In this document: piece by piece, positions 1 through 5,501 of the stretch
How the letters are laid out: every line of letters begins with the position of its first letter
Position numbering within the stretch: position 1 is the first letter of the stretch
From: Oscillibacter sp.
Lineage (GTDB): Bacteria > Bacillota > Clostridia > Oscillospirales > Oscillospiraceae
Direction: 5' to 3'
Assembly: GCA_022796315.1 (NCBI GenBank)
Contig: JAAWIL010000243.1
Coordinates: 1 to 6,619 of the forward strand
DNA length: 6,619 bases
Position numbers and translations under genes: made by a program
The notes under the pieces: generated by a model
The model's database searches: none
What the model was told of the DNA's origin: nothing
What the model saw: only the letters and a program-made list of their open reading frames with translations

Positions 1-4
1 TTTT

Positions 5-69
5 GTCCAGCAAGGCAAAAAGCCGCCGCAATCCTGGCGGATTGCAAGGGTTTTTAACGAAGTCTGGAC
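5..69 (+). other. possible structured leader RNA upstream of the TRAP genes
   Basis: No gene is visible in the first 178 bases. Within positions 5-69 three nested pairings can be drawn. An outer helix joins GTCCAG (5-10) to CTGGAC (64-69). A short GGC/GCC helix (14-16 with 22-24) and a 6-bp helix GCAATC/GATTGC (28-33 with 40-45) lie inside it, followed by a run of five T (51-55). This could be a three-way-junction leader, a weak terminator of an upstream gene not included here, or chance. I do not recognise a known riboswitch class and see no convincing -35/-10 pair. The pairings are seen directly; any function is a guess. Confidence 0.2.
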
Positions 70-129
70 GGAAAATACGCCGCCAAGACGTGTGCGGGGG
101 GATTTTAAACAGGCTCTAAGGGCTGACGC

Positions 130-159
130 CGTATCGGGGGGAGGTCTCCCCCCGATACG
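130..159 (+). promoter_or_regulatory. strong intergenic hairpin just before the dctQ ribosome binding site
   Basis: A perfect 13-bp inverted repeat (130-142 with 147-159, stem CGTATCGGGGGGA) has a 4-nt loop GGTC and six consecutive G:C pairs. It ends 8 nt before the GAGGAG ribosome binding site (168-173) of the first TRAP gene. No T-tract follows, so it is not a classical intrinsic terminator. In TRAP operons, hairpins between the binding-protein gene and the permease genes commonly protect the upstream mRNA end or lower permease expression; that role is inferred here because no dctP is visible. Confidence 0.6.
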
Positions 160-178
160 TTCCTAGAGAGGAGTAAGA

Positions 179-712
179 ATGAACGAGAATCAAGATAAAG
201 GACTGAAATACGTCTGGCATAATCTGGAGTACATTCTCGCGGCGCTTTGTGCAGTGGGCATGGTAATCGCCTTGTTTCTCCAGGTAGTTGCGCGCTTTGT
301 CTTCAACAGACCCATTGGATGGACGGAAGAGGCGGCGGTGACGTTGTTCGTCATGATGGTATATATCGGTGCCATCGGCGCGACGCGCAATGACGATCAC
401 TTGAAGCTGGAGCTGTTCATCAACATGTGCGGGCCGAAAGGCAGGCTGGTCATGCTGATTATCGGCGATCTAGTGTTTTTCATCGCCAATCTGGTCATTG
501 CATACGGCATCTTCATGGTCTCGCTGAATCTGAAAAAATACGGCATGACCACCTCCATGCTGCAGATCCCCAAGTGGATTCCGTATATGGTGCTGCCGAT
601 CTGCTTCCTCTGCATGGATTTCAAGCTGTTCCAGAATGTAATGCAGAAGGTGCAAAAGATCCAGGCTCTGGGCAGGCCGGAAGAACCTGCCGGGAAGAAG
701 GAGGGGGATTGA
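179..712 (+). CDS. dctQ: TRAP transporter small permease subunit (DctQ type)
   Basis: This 177-residue protein is the small membrane subunit of a tripartite ATP-independent periplasmic (TRAP) transporter, which uses an ion gradient to import small organic acids delivered by a binding protein. About four hydrophobic segments are visible, near residues 16-40, 52-69, 90-116 and 130-150. The family signature is clear: Q35, R39, F42 and P45, then W48-T-E-E51, and after helix 2 the R70 and H74 of an RNDDHLKLE stretch. The length is normal for DctQ. The start is ATG 179 with GAGGAG (168-173) 5 nt upstream. The C-terminus is a short charged tail rich in Lys, Glu and Gly. Only 3 nt separate its stop from the large-subunit start, so the two are cotranscribed and probably translationally coupled. 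No DctP binding protein is present in the window, and the substrate cannot be read from this subunit. Confidence 0.93.
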   Translation: MNENQDKGLKYVWHNLEYILAALCAVGMVIALFLQVVARFVFNRPIGWTEEAAVTLFVMMVYIGAIGATRNDDHLKLELFINMCGPKGRLVMLIIGDLVFFIANLVIAYGIFMVSLNLKKYGMTTSMLQIPKWIPYMVLPICFLCMDFKLFQNVMQKVQKIQALGRPEEPAGKKEGD

Positions 713-715
713 CGT

Positions 716-1987
716 ATGGAAATTCTGGTATTGGTCGTTGTTGCGTTTTTGATGCTGGCCGTAGGCGTTCCCATCGGTATTGCCCTCTGCTGCGGCCTAT
801 TGGCGCTGTCCTTTACATTTGGGACCATCGATGTAAGCTTTATTTCCCAGGCAATGTATACAGGCCAGGAATCCCTGCCGATTCTGGCGGTGCCCTGCTT
901 CATGTTGGCCGGCGATATCATGCAGCGCGGCGGCCTGACGGACCGGCTGGTCAACATTGCAAAGAAAATGACGGGCCATATGGCCGGCGGCCTGGGCAAT
1001 GTGACCATCGTGGCCAGTCTGTTTTTCGGTGCAATTTCAGGCTCGGCGCCGGCCACGACGTCCGCCATAGGCGGCAATATGATTCCCGCCATGGTGGACG
1101 AGGGGCACTACGACAAGGCCTATGGCACCGGTCTGGCGGCCGTGGCTGGGGCACTGGGGATCATCATTCCGCCCAGCATCCCCTTTGTGGTGTTTGCCAG
1201 TGTGACTTCCGCCTCTGTGGGCGATCTGTTCCTTGCCGGTATCATTCCCGGTGTGCTTGTGGCGGCCGCGCTGATTTTCACCCATACGATGCAGGCCAAG
1301 CGGCGCGGTTATGTGGATAAGAAACCCCGTGCTTCCCTGATAGAAGTTTTGAAGGCGGTCTGGGACGGGAAGTGGGCGGTTTTGATGCCGGTCATTATTC
1401 TGGGCGGCATTTACTCCGGCGTCTTTACGCCGACAGAGGCCTCTGTGGTGGCTGTGGTGTACGGCGTTGTAATCGGAATTTTCGTCTACAAAAACCTCAC
1501 CTGGAAGGAGCTGTGGGGGATTTTCATGAAGACGGCGACTTCCGTAGGCGGCTTCATGTTGGCCTATGCGCCGGCGGCCTGCCTTGGAAGCACGCTGATT
1601 CTGCTGGGCACCACGGGCAAGATTTCCAGGCTGCTCTCCGGGTTGACCAACAATATCTATGTGATTTTGTTCATTGTGGTTATCTTCCTGATGATCGCCG
1701 GCATGTTCCTGGATACCACCTCCAATCTGGTGGTATTTGGCCCGATTCTGTACTCCATTTTGAGCCCAATGGGCGTCAATGTCATTCATCTGGGCGTTAT
1801 CATGATCGTCTGCCTGGCGGTGGGCTTTGTGACGCCGCCTGTGTGCATGAACGTGTTTGTAGCGTCCAATATGACGGGGCTGCCTATGGAGAAGATTGTG
1901 AAGCCGGTTGTGCCGCAAATTGTTGCGCTGTTTATCGTCTGCCTTTTGCTGGCGTTTGTCCCCGGCTTCAGCCTGCTTCTGGTTTGA
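716..1987 (+). CDS. dctM: TRAP transporter large permease subunit (DctM type)
   Basis: This 423-residue, highly hydrophobic protein is the large, transport-conducting subunit of the TRAP permease and belongs to the ion-transporter superfamily. It pairs with the DctQ-type protein encoded 3 nt upstream. Family hallmarks are visible. Near residues 105-124 lies GAISGSAPATTSA, the hairpin/substrate-site region. IIIPPSIP follows at 149-156, and GFVTPPVCMN around 370-379 is the matching second-repeat motif with T373-P374-P375. About a dozen membrane segments are expected. The length is typical (about 420-430), and no frameshift is seen. The start at ATG 716 is served by AAGGAGG (698-704), which lies inside the end of dctQ. 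The product is an inner-membrane protein. The substrate is not determined; the neighbourhood of a peptidase and a racemase suggests an amino-acid-related or acidic compound, which is an inference. Confidence 0.95.
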   Translation: MEILVLVVVAFLMLAVGVPIGIALCCGLLALSFTFGTIDVSFISQAMYTGQESLPILAVPCFMLAGDIMQRGGLTDRLVNIAKKMTGHMAGGLGNVTIVASLFFGAISGSAPATTSAIGGNMIPAMVDEGHYDKAYGTGLAAVAGALGIIIPPSIPFVVFASVTSASVGDLFLAGIIPGVLVAAALIFTHTMQAKRRGYVDKKPRASLIEVLKAVWDGKWAVLMPVIILGGIYSGVFTPTEASVVAVVYGVVIGIFVYKNLTWKELWGIFMKTATSVGGFMLAYAPAACLGSTLILLGTTGKISRLLSGLTNNIYVILFIVVIFLMIAGMFLDTTSNLVVFGPILYSILSPMGVNVIHLGVIMIVCLAVGFVTPPVCMNVFVASNMTGLPMEKIVKPVVPQIVALFIVCLLLAFVPGFSLLLV

Positions 1988-2015
1988 TGTTCGCGCGGGG
2001 CTGCTCAAAATCAGA

Positions 2016-2022
2016 AAGGAAG
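2016..2022 (+). promoter_or_regulatory. ribosome binding site deciding the DUF4438 start
   Basis: AAGGAAG lies 7 nt before ATG 2030 but only 4 nt before the adjacent in-frame GTG 2027. The spacing favours ATG 2030 as the true start. No terminator or promoter is evident in the 42-nt gap after dctM. Confidence 0.55.
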
Positions 2023-2029
2023 TAGTGTG

Positions 2030-2914
2030 ATGAGCGAGAGAGCGGTTTGTAATGCAGAGCGGCTGGTCATTCAGTACGGCATGGGCATTGTACGCCAGCC
2101 CTTCCTGCGGCAGATGCCCTGGCAGGTCAGCCATGACGGAACCCCGGTGATTCTGCCTCGGATGGGGGCAATCACCCTGAATGTTCAGATCGGAGACAGT
2201 GTTTACGGCATGGAAGGAGATCACATTGAGCCTGGCGTCAGTATTAAAAATCCAGGTCCGGAAGAGAACAGTGCGCTGAATCTTCTCTCCTGCATTGGCA
2301 ATCCAGCAGTGGTTCTCAGCGGCGAGGCCAAGGGGGCGGAGGGATTTGTCACAGGCTCCCACGGCGGTGTGGATGATCTGCTGGTTTACTTTCCGCGGGA
2401 CGTTTTGGAGCGGATGACTTTAGAGGATAAGGTCCAAGTCCGTATGCGGGGCCGCGGCATGAAGATCCTGGGCTTTGAGGAAAGGGTCCACTGCGTTGGA
2501 ATCGACCCAGACCTGTTTGAAAAAATGGGGATCGTTGTAGAAGACGGAGTGCTGATTGTCCCCGTGGCGGCCAAAGTGCCGGCACATTTGATGGGCAGCG
2601 GCATCGGAGAATTCAGTTCGGCAGCTGGAGATTACGACATCATGACGGCAGACTGGAAGGAAATTCAGCGCCATGGACTGGATCATCTGAGGTACGGCGA
2701 CGTGGTCCTGCTGGAGAACTGCGACAACACGTATGGCCGTGGCTATCTGACCGGCGCTGTGAGTATTGGTGTGATAGTACACGGGGACTGCATCCTGATG
2801 GGGCATGGCCCCGGAGTCAGCACGCTGTTCTCCGCCAAGACGCCTTGCATCAGGGGACGCATGGATGCCCATGCAAACCTGGCGGATTTCATGGGGGTTC
2901 CGCCTGTTTCATAG
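2030..2914 (+). CDS. DUF4438 domain-containing protein
   Basis: This 294-residue soluble protein has no signal peptide or membrane segment and matches what I know of the DUF4438 family (Thermotoga TM1086-like), whose function is unknown. Conserved-looking blocks are concentrated in the C-terminal half. They are a Gly-rich GSGIG (189-193), DYDIMT (201-206), LRYGD (220-224), a yGRGYLTGA-type stretch with IGVIVHGD (to 253), and GHGPGVST (258-265) with H251, D253 and H259 as candidate functional polar residues. The N-terminal half contains MGAITLNVQIGDSV and GNPAVVLSGEAKG, suggesting a beta-rich fold. It follows dctM by 42 nt with its own ribosome binding site and no terminator, so it is probably part of the TRAP transcript. 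Its biochemical role cannot be assigned. Family recognition is from memory of the motifs and was not checked against a database. Confidence 0.8.
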   Translation: MSERAVCNAERLVIQYGMGIVRQPFLRQMPWQVSHDGTPVILPRMGAITLNVQIGDSVYGMEGDHIEPGVSIKNPGPEENSALNLLSCIGNPAVVLSGEAKGAEGFVTGSHGGVDDLLVYFPRDVLERMTLEDKVQVRMRGRGMKILGFEERVHCVGIDPDLFEKMGIVVEDGVLIVPVAAKVPAHLMGSGIGEFSSAAGDYDIMTADWKEIQRHGLDHLRYGDVVLLENCDNTYGRGYLTGAVSIGVIVHGDCILMGHGPGVSTLFSAKTPCIRGRMDAHANLADFMGVPPVS

Positions 2915-2934
2915 AGCACTCCCCATCGGCGGCG

Positions 2935-3222
2935 TGGAGAGGATTTTCCTTCATTGTTTCCATTTCGTTCTTCTTTTTCTGTATGCCCACAATCATCGGC
3001 GCCTTTTTTGTGGGGCAGCAGAACTGGCCGCAGATCTTCAAAGGAAAAACATACTTGGCCGTATATGGTGATCCTGCTGTTTTCCTGCATTTCGGTTCCA
3101 TTACTTACGTTGAGGCCGTCTTCTCGATCTGTGACTGCCTGAATGGCCCGATGGTCATTGCCAATCTGATTGCCCCGCTTGGAAGCCATTGGGGTACTGC
3201 AAAGAAGCGGCAGGTGTACAAT
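2935..3222 (+). pseudogene. decayed C-terminal fragment of a sodium:alanine/glycine symporter (AGCS family)
   Basis: In reading frame 1, about 95 codons after the DUF4438 stop resemble the last two or three membrane helices of AGCS sodium:amino-acid symporters. An FSFIVSISFFFFC helix leads to TIIGAFFVG, equivalent to the family's TTILGWSYYGE. IFKGKTYLAVY follows (compare LFGTK...YR), and then VFSICDCLNGPMVIANLIA, which parallels the family motif VWxIADTxNGLMAIPNLIA almost without gaps. The stretch ends in charged residues (KKRQVY), as the true proteins do shortly after this motif. No start codon, ribosome binding site or N-terminal 300-plus residues are present. The reading frame continues upstream only by overlapping DUF4438 in another frame. 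Key positions are altered (GQQ for GER/GEK, GP for GL). I read it as a relic left by deletion and point mutation; exact borders are uncertain. Confidence 0.72.
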
Positions 3223-3282
3223 GCCGGCGGAACAGCGTTGGATACCACTCTTTTACCATGCCGGAAATTCCCGCAGCCCTTG

Positions 3283-3334
3283 CCCTGCAGCGGCAAGACT
3301 CCGCGGCGCTATGCCGCGGAGTTCTGCCGCAGGG
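3283..3334 (+). other. long imperfect hairpin in the intergenic relic region
   Basis: A perfect 10-bp GC-rich stem (3298-3307, ACTCCGCGGC, with 3313-3322) closes a 5-nt loop GCTAT. It is extended outward, across a small internal loop, by GGC/GCC (3292-3294 with 3326-3328). Past a 3-nt bulge, CCCTGC/GCAGGG follows (3283-3288 with 3329-3334). Neither side has a T-tract, so it does not look like a functioning intrinsic terminator. It may be a remnant of one, or a structured repeat. Confidence 0.5.
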
Positions 3335-3599
3335 GACAGCATGTGGGCGGACCAAGATTTGTGCACGGCACAAGCGGTTGATGCCCGGCTGAGGCAGATG
3401 AGGGCCAAGATCCACCGGGCTTTTGCAGGGGCTGCCGAGTGTTATGGATTAGGATGCGTTGGGCCTCCGACGCCAATATTGTTTGAAGAAAGCTGCTGCG
3501 GCTGTAGTGGACCAGAGGATATTCCGAAAATTACAGAACCAATTTCTGTATCTGGCCGGACGGCAAATGCTGCGCATACGCTTGTACACTGGTTAAACC

Positions 3600-3618
3600 G
3601 GCGATTTACCAAATCGCC
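3600..3618 (+). promoter_or_regulatory. hairpin immediately upstream of the peptidase ribosome binding site
   Basis: A perfect 8-bp stem GGCGATTT/AAATCGCC (3600-3607 with 3611-3618) has a 3-nt loop ACC. It ends 6 nt before the AAAGGAAAGGA purine-rich ribosome binding region (3625-3635). Its position mirrors the hairpin before dctQ. It could mark a processed 5' end or tune translation; that is inferred from position only. Confidence 0.45.
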
Positions 3619-3635
3619 TTGTATAAAGGAAAGGA

Positions 3636-5432
3636 ATGAAGAATATGTCTGACAGAAAAATTTTAACGAGCCTGCTGGACAAAATCAACGTAGACACCAT
3701 CTGGGCCCGGGCTTCCCATGTCTGCGACACTTGGCCGGACCGCCTTCCTGGGACCCCCGGTGCCAAGGAATATGCGGAATATGTGGCGGACTACTACCGT
3801 GAGATCGGCCTGGACGACGTGAAGATCCACACAGGCATGGGCCTGCTCAAGAATCCTGGTCCCGCCGACGTCCGCCTGCGCATCAACGGCAAGGAGGAAC
3901 GGCTGGACTGCAATGCCAATGCCCAGTGCGGCGATACGCCGGAGGGCGGCTTCTCCGGCGAGCTCGTCTATGTGGGTCCCGGCGGCGAGGATAACTATGA
4001 GGGCGTTGACGCCCAGGGAAAGGTGATTTTGACGGAGCTGTCCTACGCCCCGCCCCGCTCGGAGAAGATGCGTTTGGGTATGGTACACGGCGCCATTGCG
4101 ATGGTCATCATGAACTGGGGGCCGGAGGAGAGCACCTCCGTCCCCTACGGTACCTCCAAATCGGTTTGGGGCAACCCGACGCCTGAGGACGAACACTTTA
4201 TGTATGAGACGATCCCCGTCTTCTCCATCTCCAAGGCGGAGGGCCTCCGCCTGCGCAGAATGCTGGAGGCCGGAGAGAAGATCGACGTGTTCATGAACTA
4301 TCAGCAAAAGCAGGGATGGGACCCCCTGTACCTGCCCAGCGGCACGGTGAAGGCGCCGGACAACCAGTCCGGCGAGTTCATCCTGGTAGCGGGTCATATG
4401 GACTCCTGGCCTGTGGGCGCGTCCGACAACGCCGCCGGCAACGCCGCCGCCATGGAGTTGGCCCGCGTTTTGCAGGAGAACCGCGATCAGCTGAGCCGGG
4501 ATGTGCGATTCCTGTTCTGGCAGGGCCACGAGGGCGGCCAGATGGAGGGCTCCACCTGGTACTGTGATAATCTGTGGGATGACCTGAACAAGCACTGCGT
4601 TATGTATGTCAACATCGACGCCATCGGCCTGGGCGACGGCGCAACGGTTTTGCACAGCGAGCCCGCTTTTGAGTTCTGGAACTGGATTCATGAGATGAAT
4701 GAGTTCTCCCTTCCCGGCTGGGAGAGCGACTATTGCTTCCCCTTCAAAAACGCCGACATGTCCTTCCTGGGAATTGGCGTGCCCTCCTGCTATAACTGGA
4801 TCTACCATACGCCTGAGCTGCGGGAGAAGTGGGGCAATGCGACCCTAGGCCTGCCCTATCACAGTGCGGACGATACCATGGACACCTTGGATAAGAACGT
4901 GATGTATCACGGCGTCCGCAATGACGCGGCATACATCTTCGATCTGGCCATGCGCAAGACGCTGCCCCAGAACTTCACCGTCATGGCGGAGCAGATCTCC
5001 AAGCGCATTGGGGAAATGATGGAGTATATCAAGGAGATGCCCGAGGCCCGGGAAGGTCTGGACCTGGAGGGCGCGCTGGAGATGTCCAGGATCTTTGAGC
5101 AAAAGGCGGCTGCGGTGGAAAAGATCCGTCTGGCACAGGAAGAGGCAGACGAGCGGAATAACCGTTTGAACTATCTCCTCATGCGGATCTCCCGTGTGGT
5201 TATGCCGATGCTGACTACGGTGACCGGCAGATTTGAGCAGGACCGGTACGGCCTGACCGGCCTGAAGTATATCATTCCCAACAGCGTATCCGTTCTGGAG
5301 CTCTCTCAGCGCGAGGAGGGCACGCACGAGTTCTATCTGTGGCTGAACCGTGCCCGGAAGGAGCGCAATAAGATCACAGACGCTGTGGATATGGCGATTG
5401 ACATCTGCGATCTGATTCTGGCGGGCCAATAA
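3636..5432 (+). CDS. M28-family metallopeptidase with PA-like insertion, variant active site
   Basis: This 598-residue protein of the M28 (aminopeptidase Y/glutamate carboxypeptidase-like) family is probably cytoplasmic, as no signal peptide is seen. Residues about 10-60 form the N-terminal cap helices and about 75-225 a PA-like insertion. The zinc-peptidase core starts near 245, and a mostly helical C-terminal region (about 435-598) follows. The five expected zinc ligands can be placed: H254 in GHMDS, D264 in ASDNAAG, E299 in WQGHEGG, D328 in NIDAIG and H409 in YHSADDTMD. The residue before E299, the general-base Glu in canonical M28 enzymes (EE), is His298. A group of M28-like proteins with GHS or GHE plus GSTWY (here 305-309) exists in my recollection, so this may be a subfamily trait. 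Substrate and activity are therefore uncertain. ATG 3636 is 5 nt after AAAGGA (3625-3630). ATG 3645 is an equally possible start, 9 nt after AAGGA (3631-3635). A terminator-like hairpin follows the stop. Confidence 0.88.
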   Translation: MKNMSDRKILTSLLDKINVDTIWARASHVCDTWPDRLPGTPGAKEYAEYVADYYREIGLDDVKIHTGMGLLKNPGPADVRLRINGKEERLDCNANAQCGDTPEGGFSGELVYVGPGGEDNYEGVDAQGKVILTELSYAPPRSEKMRLGMVHGAIAMVIMNWGPEESTSVPYGTSKSVWGNPTPEDEHFMYETIPVFSISKAEGLRLRRMLEAGEKIDVFMNYQQKQGWDPLYLPSGTVKAPDNQSGEFILVAGHMDSWPVGASDNAAGNAAAMELARVLQENRDQLSRDVRFLFWQGHEGGQMEGSTWYCDNLWDDLNKHCVMYVNIDAIGLGDGATVLHSEPAFEFWNWIHEMNEFSLPGWESDYCFPFKNADMSFLGIGVPSCYNWIYHTPELREKWGNATLGLPYHSADDTMDTLDKNVMYHGVRNDAAYIFDLAMRKTLPQNFTVMAEQISKRIGEMMEYIKEMPEAREGLDLEGALEMSRIFEQKAAAVEKIRLAQEEADERNNRLNYLLMRISRVVMPMLTTVTGRFEQDRYGLTGLKYIIPNSVSVLELSQREEGTHEFYLWLNRARKERNKITDAVDMAIDICDLILAGQ

Positions 5433-5438
5433 GGAATG

Positions 5439-5478
5439 AAGGGCGGCCCGCCTGCGGAGAAGACGGGCCGCCCTTTCT
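5439..5478 (+). terminator. intrinsic terminator or attenuator between the peptidase and racemase genes
   Basis: A 12-bp stem (5439-5450, AAGGGCGGCCCG, with 5464-5475) has a 13-nt loop and is followed by a short, interrupted T-tract (TTTCT, ending 5478). It begins 6 nt after the peptidase stop. The GC-rich stem is strong, but the short T-run suggests incomplete termination. The ribosome binding site of the next gene starts 8 nt later, so the hairpin may act as an attenuator within one operon. Confidence 0.75.
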
Positions 5479-5485
5479 AAATGCG

Positions 5486-5492
5486 AAGGAGG
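5486..5492 (+). promoter_or_regulatory. ribosome binding site deciding a GTG start for the racemase gene
   Basis: AAGGAGG is a near-perfect anti-16S match. It lies 9 nt before the in-frame GTG at 5502 and after the in-frame ATG at 5481, which therefore has no ribosome binding site and abuts the terminator tail. This fixes the start at GTG 5502. Confidence 0.8.
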
Positions 5493-5501
5493 AATGCGGC
5501 T

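Larger units (their letters stand above)
3223..3635. other. gap without an intact gene, between the symporter relic and the M28 gene
   Basis: No complete gene is supported here. A + strand frame (frame 2) stays open to a stop at 3650-3652, overlapping the peptidase start. From about 3368 its translation has an amphipathic helix-like stretch (DARLRQMRAKIHRAFAGAAE, then CYGLG), followed by a Cys-rich piece (SCCGCSG). The helix vaguely recalls the C-terminal helix of M20-type amidohydrolases, but I cannot support that assignment. No credible start codon with a ribosome binding site precedes it. It may be the tail of a second decayed gene. The stretch also holds the two hairpins listed separately. 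No convincing promoter pair for the peptidase gene was found. Confidence 0.35.

Noticed and set aside
1..178. C-terminal end of a DctP binding-protein gene
   Set aside because: None of the three + frames in the first 178 bases reads like a DctP C-terminus; the frame-2 translation is Arg/Pro/Gly-rich. The gene, if adjacent, ends before the window.
427..1320. A 297-codon + strand frame overlapping dctQ and dctM
   Set aside because: It runs in a shifted frame across two clear membrane-protein genes, and its translation is Arg/Cys/His-rich without membrane segments or motifs.
2027..2029. GTG 2027 as the start of the DUF4438 gene
   Set aside because: The ribosome binding site spacing of 4 nt is poorer than the 7 nt to the adjacent ATG 2030.
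1037..2362. A 441-codon open frame on the - strand
   Set aside because: It lies antisense to dctM and DUF4438, both of which match known families. Its translation is rich in His, Gln, Arg and Asn with no domain resemblance, as expected for the reverse frame of GC-rich coding DNA.
3582..3610. A sigma-70-type promoter (TTGTAC, 17 nt, TTTACC) for the peptidase gene
   Set aside because: The -10 match is poor and overlaps the hairpin, so the call would be guesswork.
3663..4808. A 381-codon open frame on the - strand
   Set aside because: It is the antisense shadow of the M28 gene, with no ribosome binding site and a low-complexity Gly/His/Val/Leu composition.
5481..5501. ATG 5481 as the start of the racemase gene
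   Set aside because: The strong ribosome binding site (5486-5492) lies downstream of this codon, and the added residues (MRRRNAA) do not fit the family N-terminus. GTG 5502 is correctly spaced.
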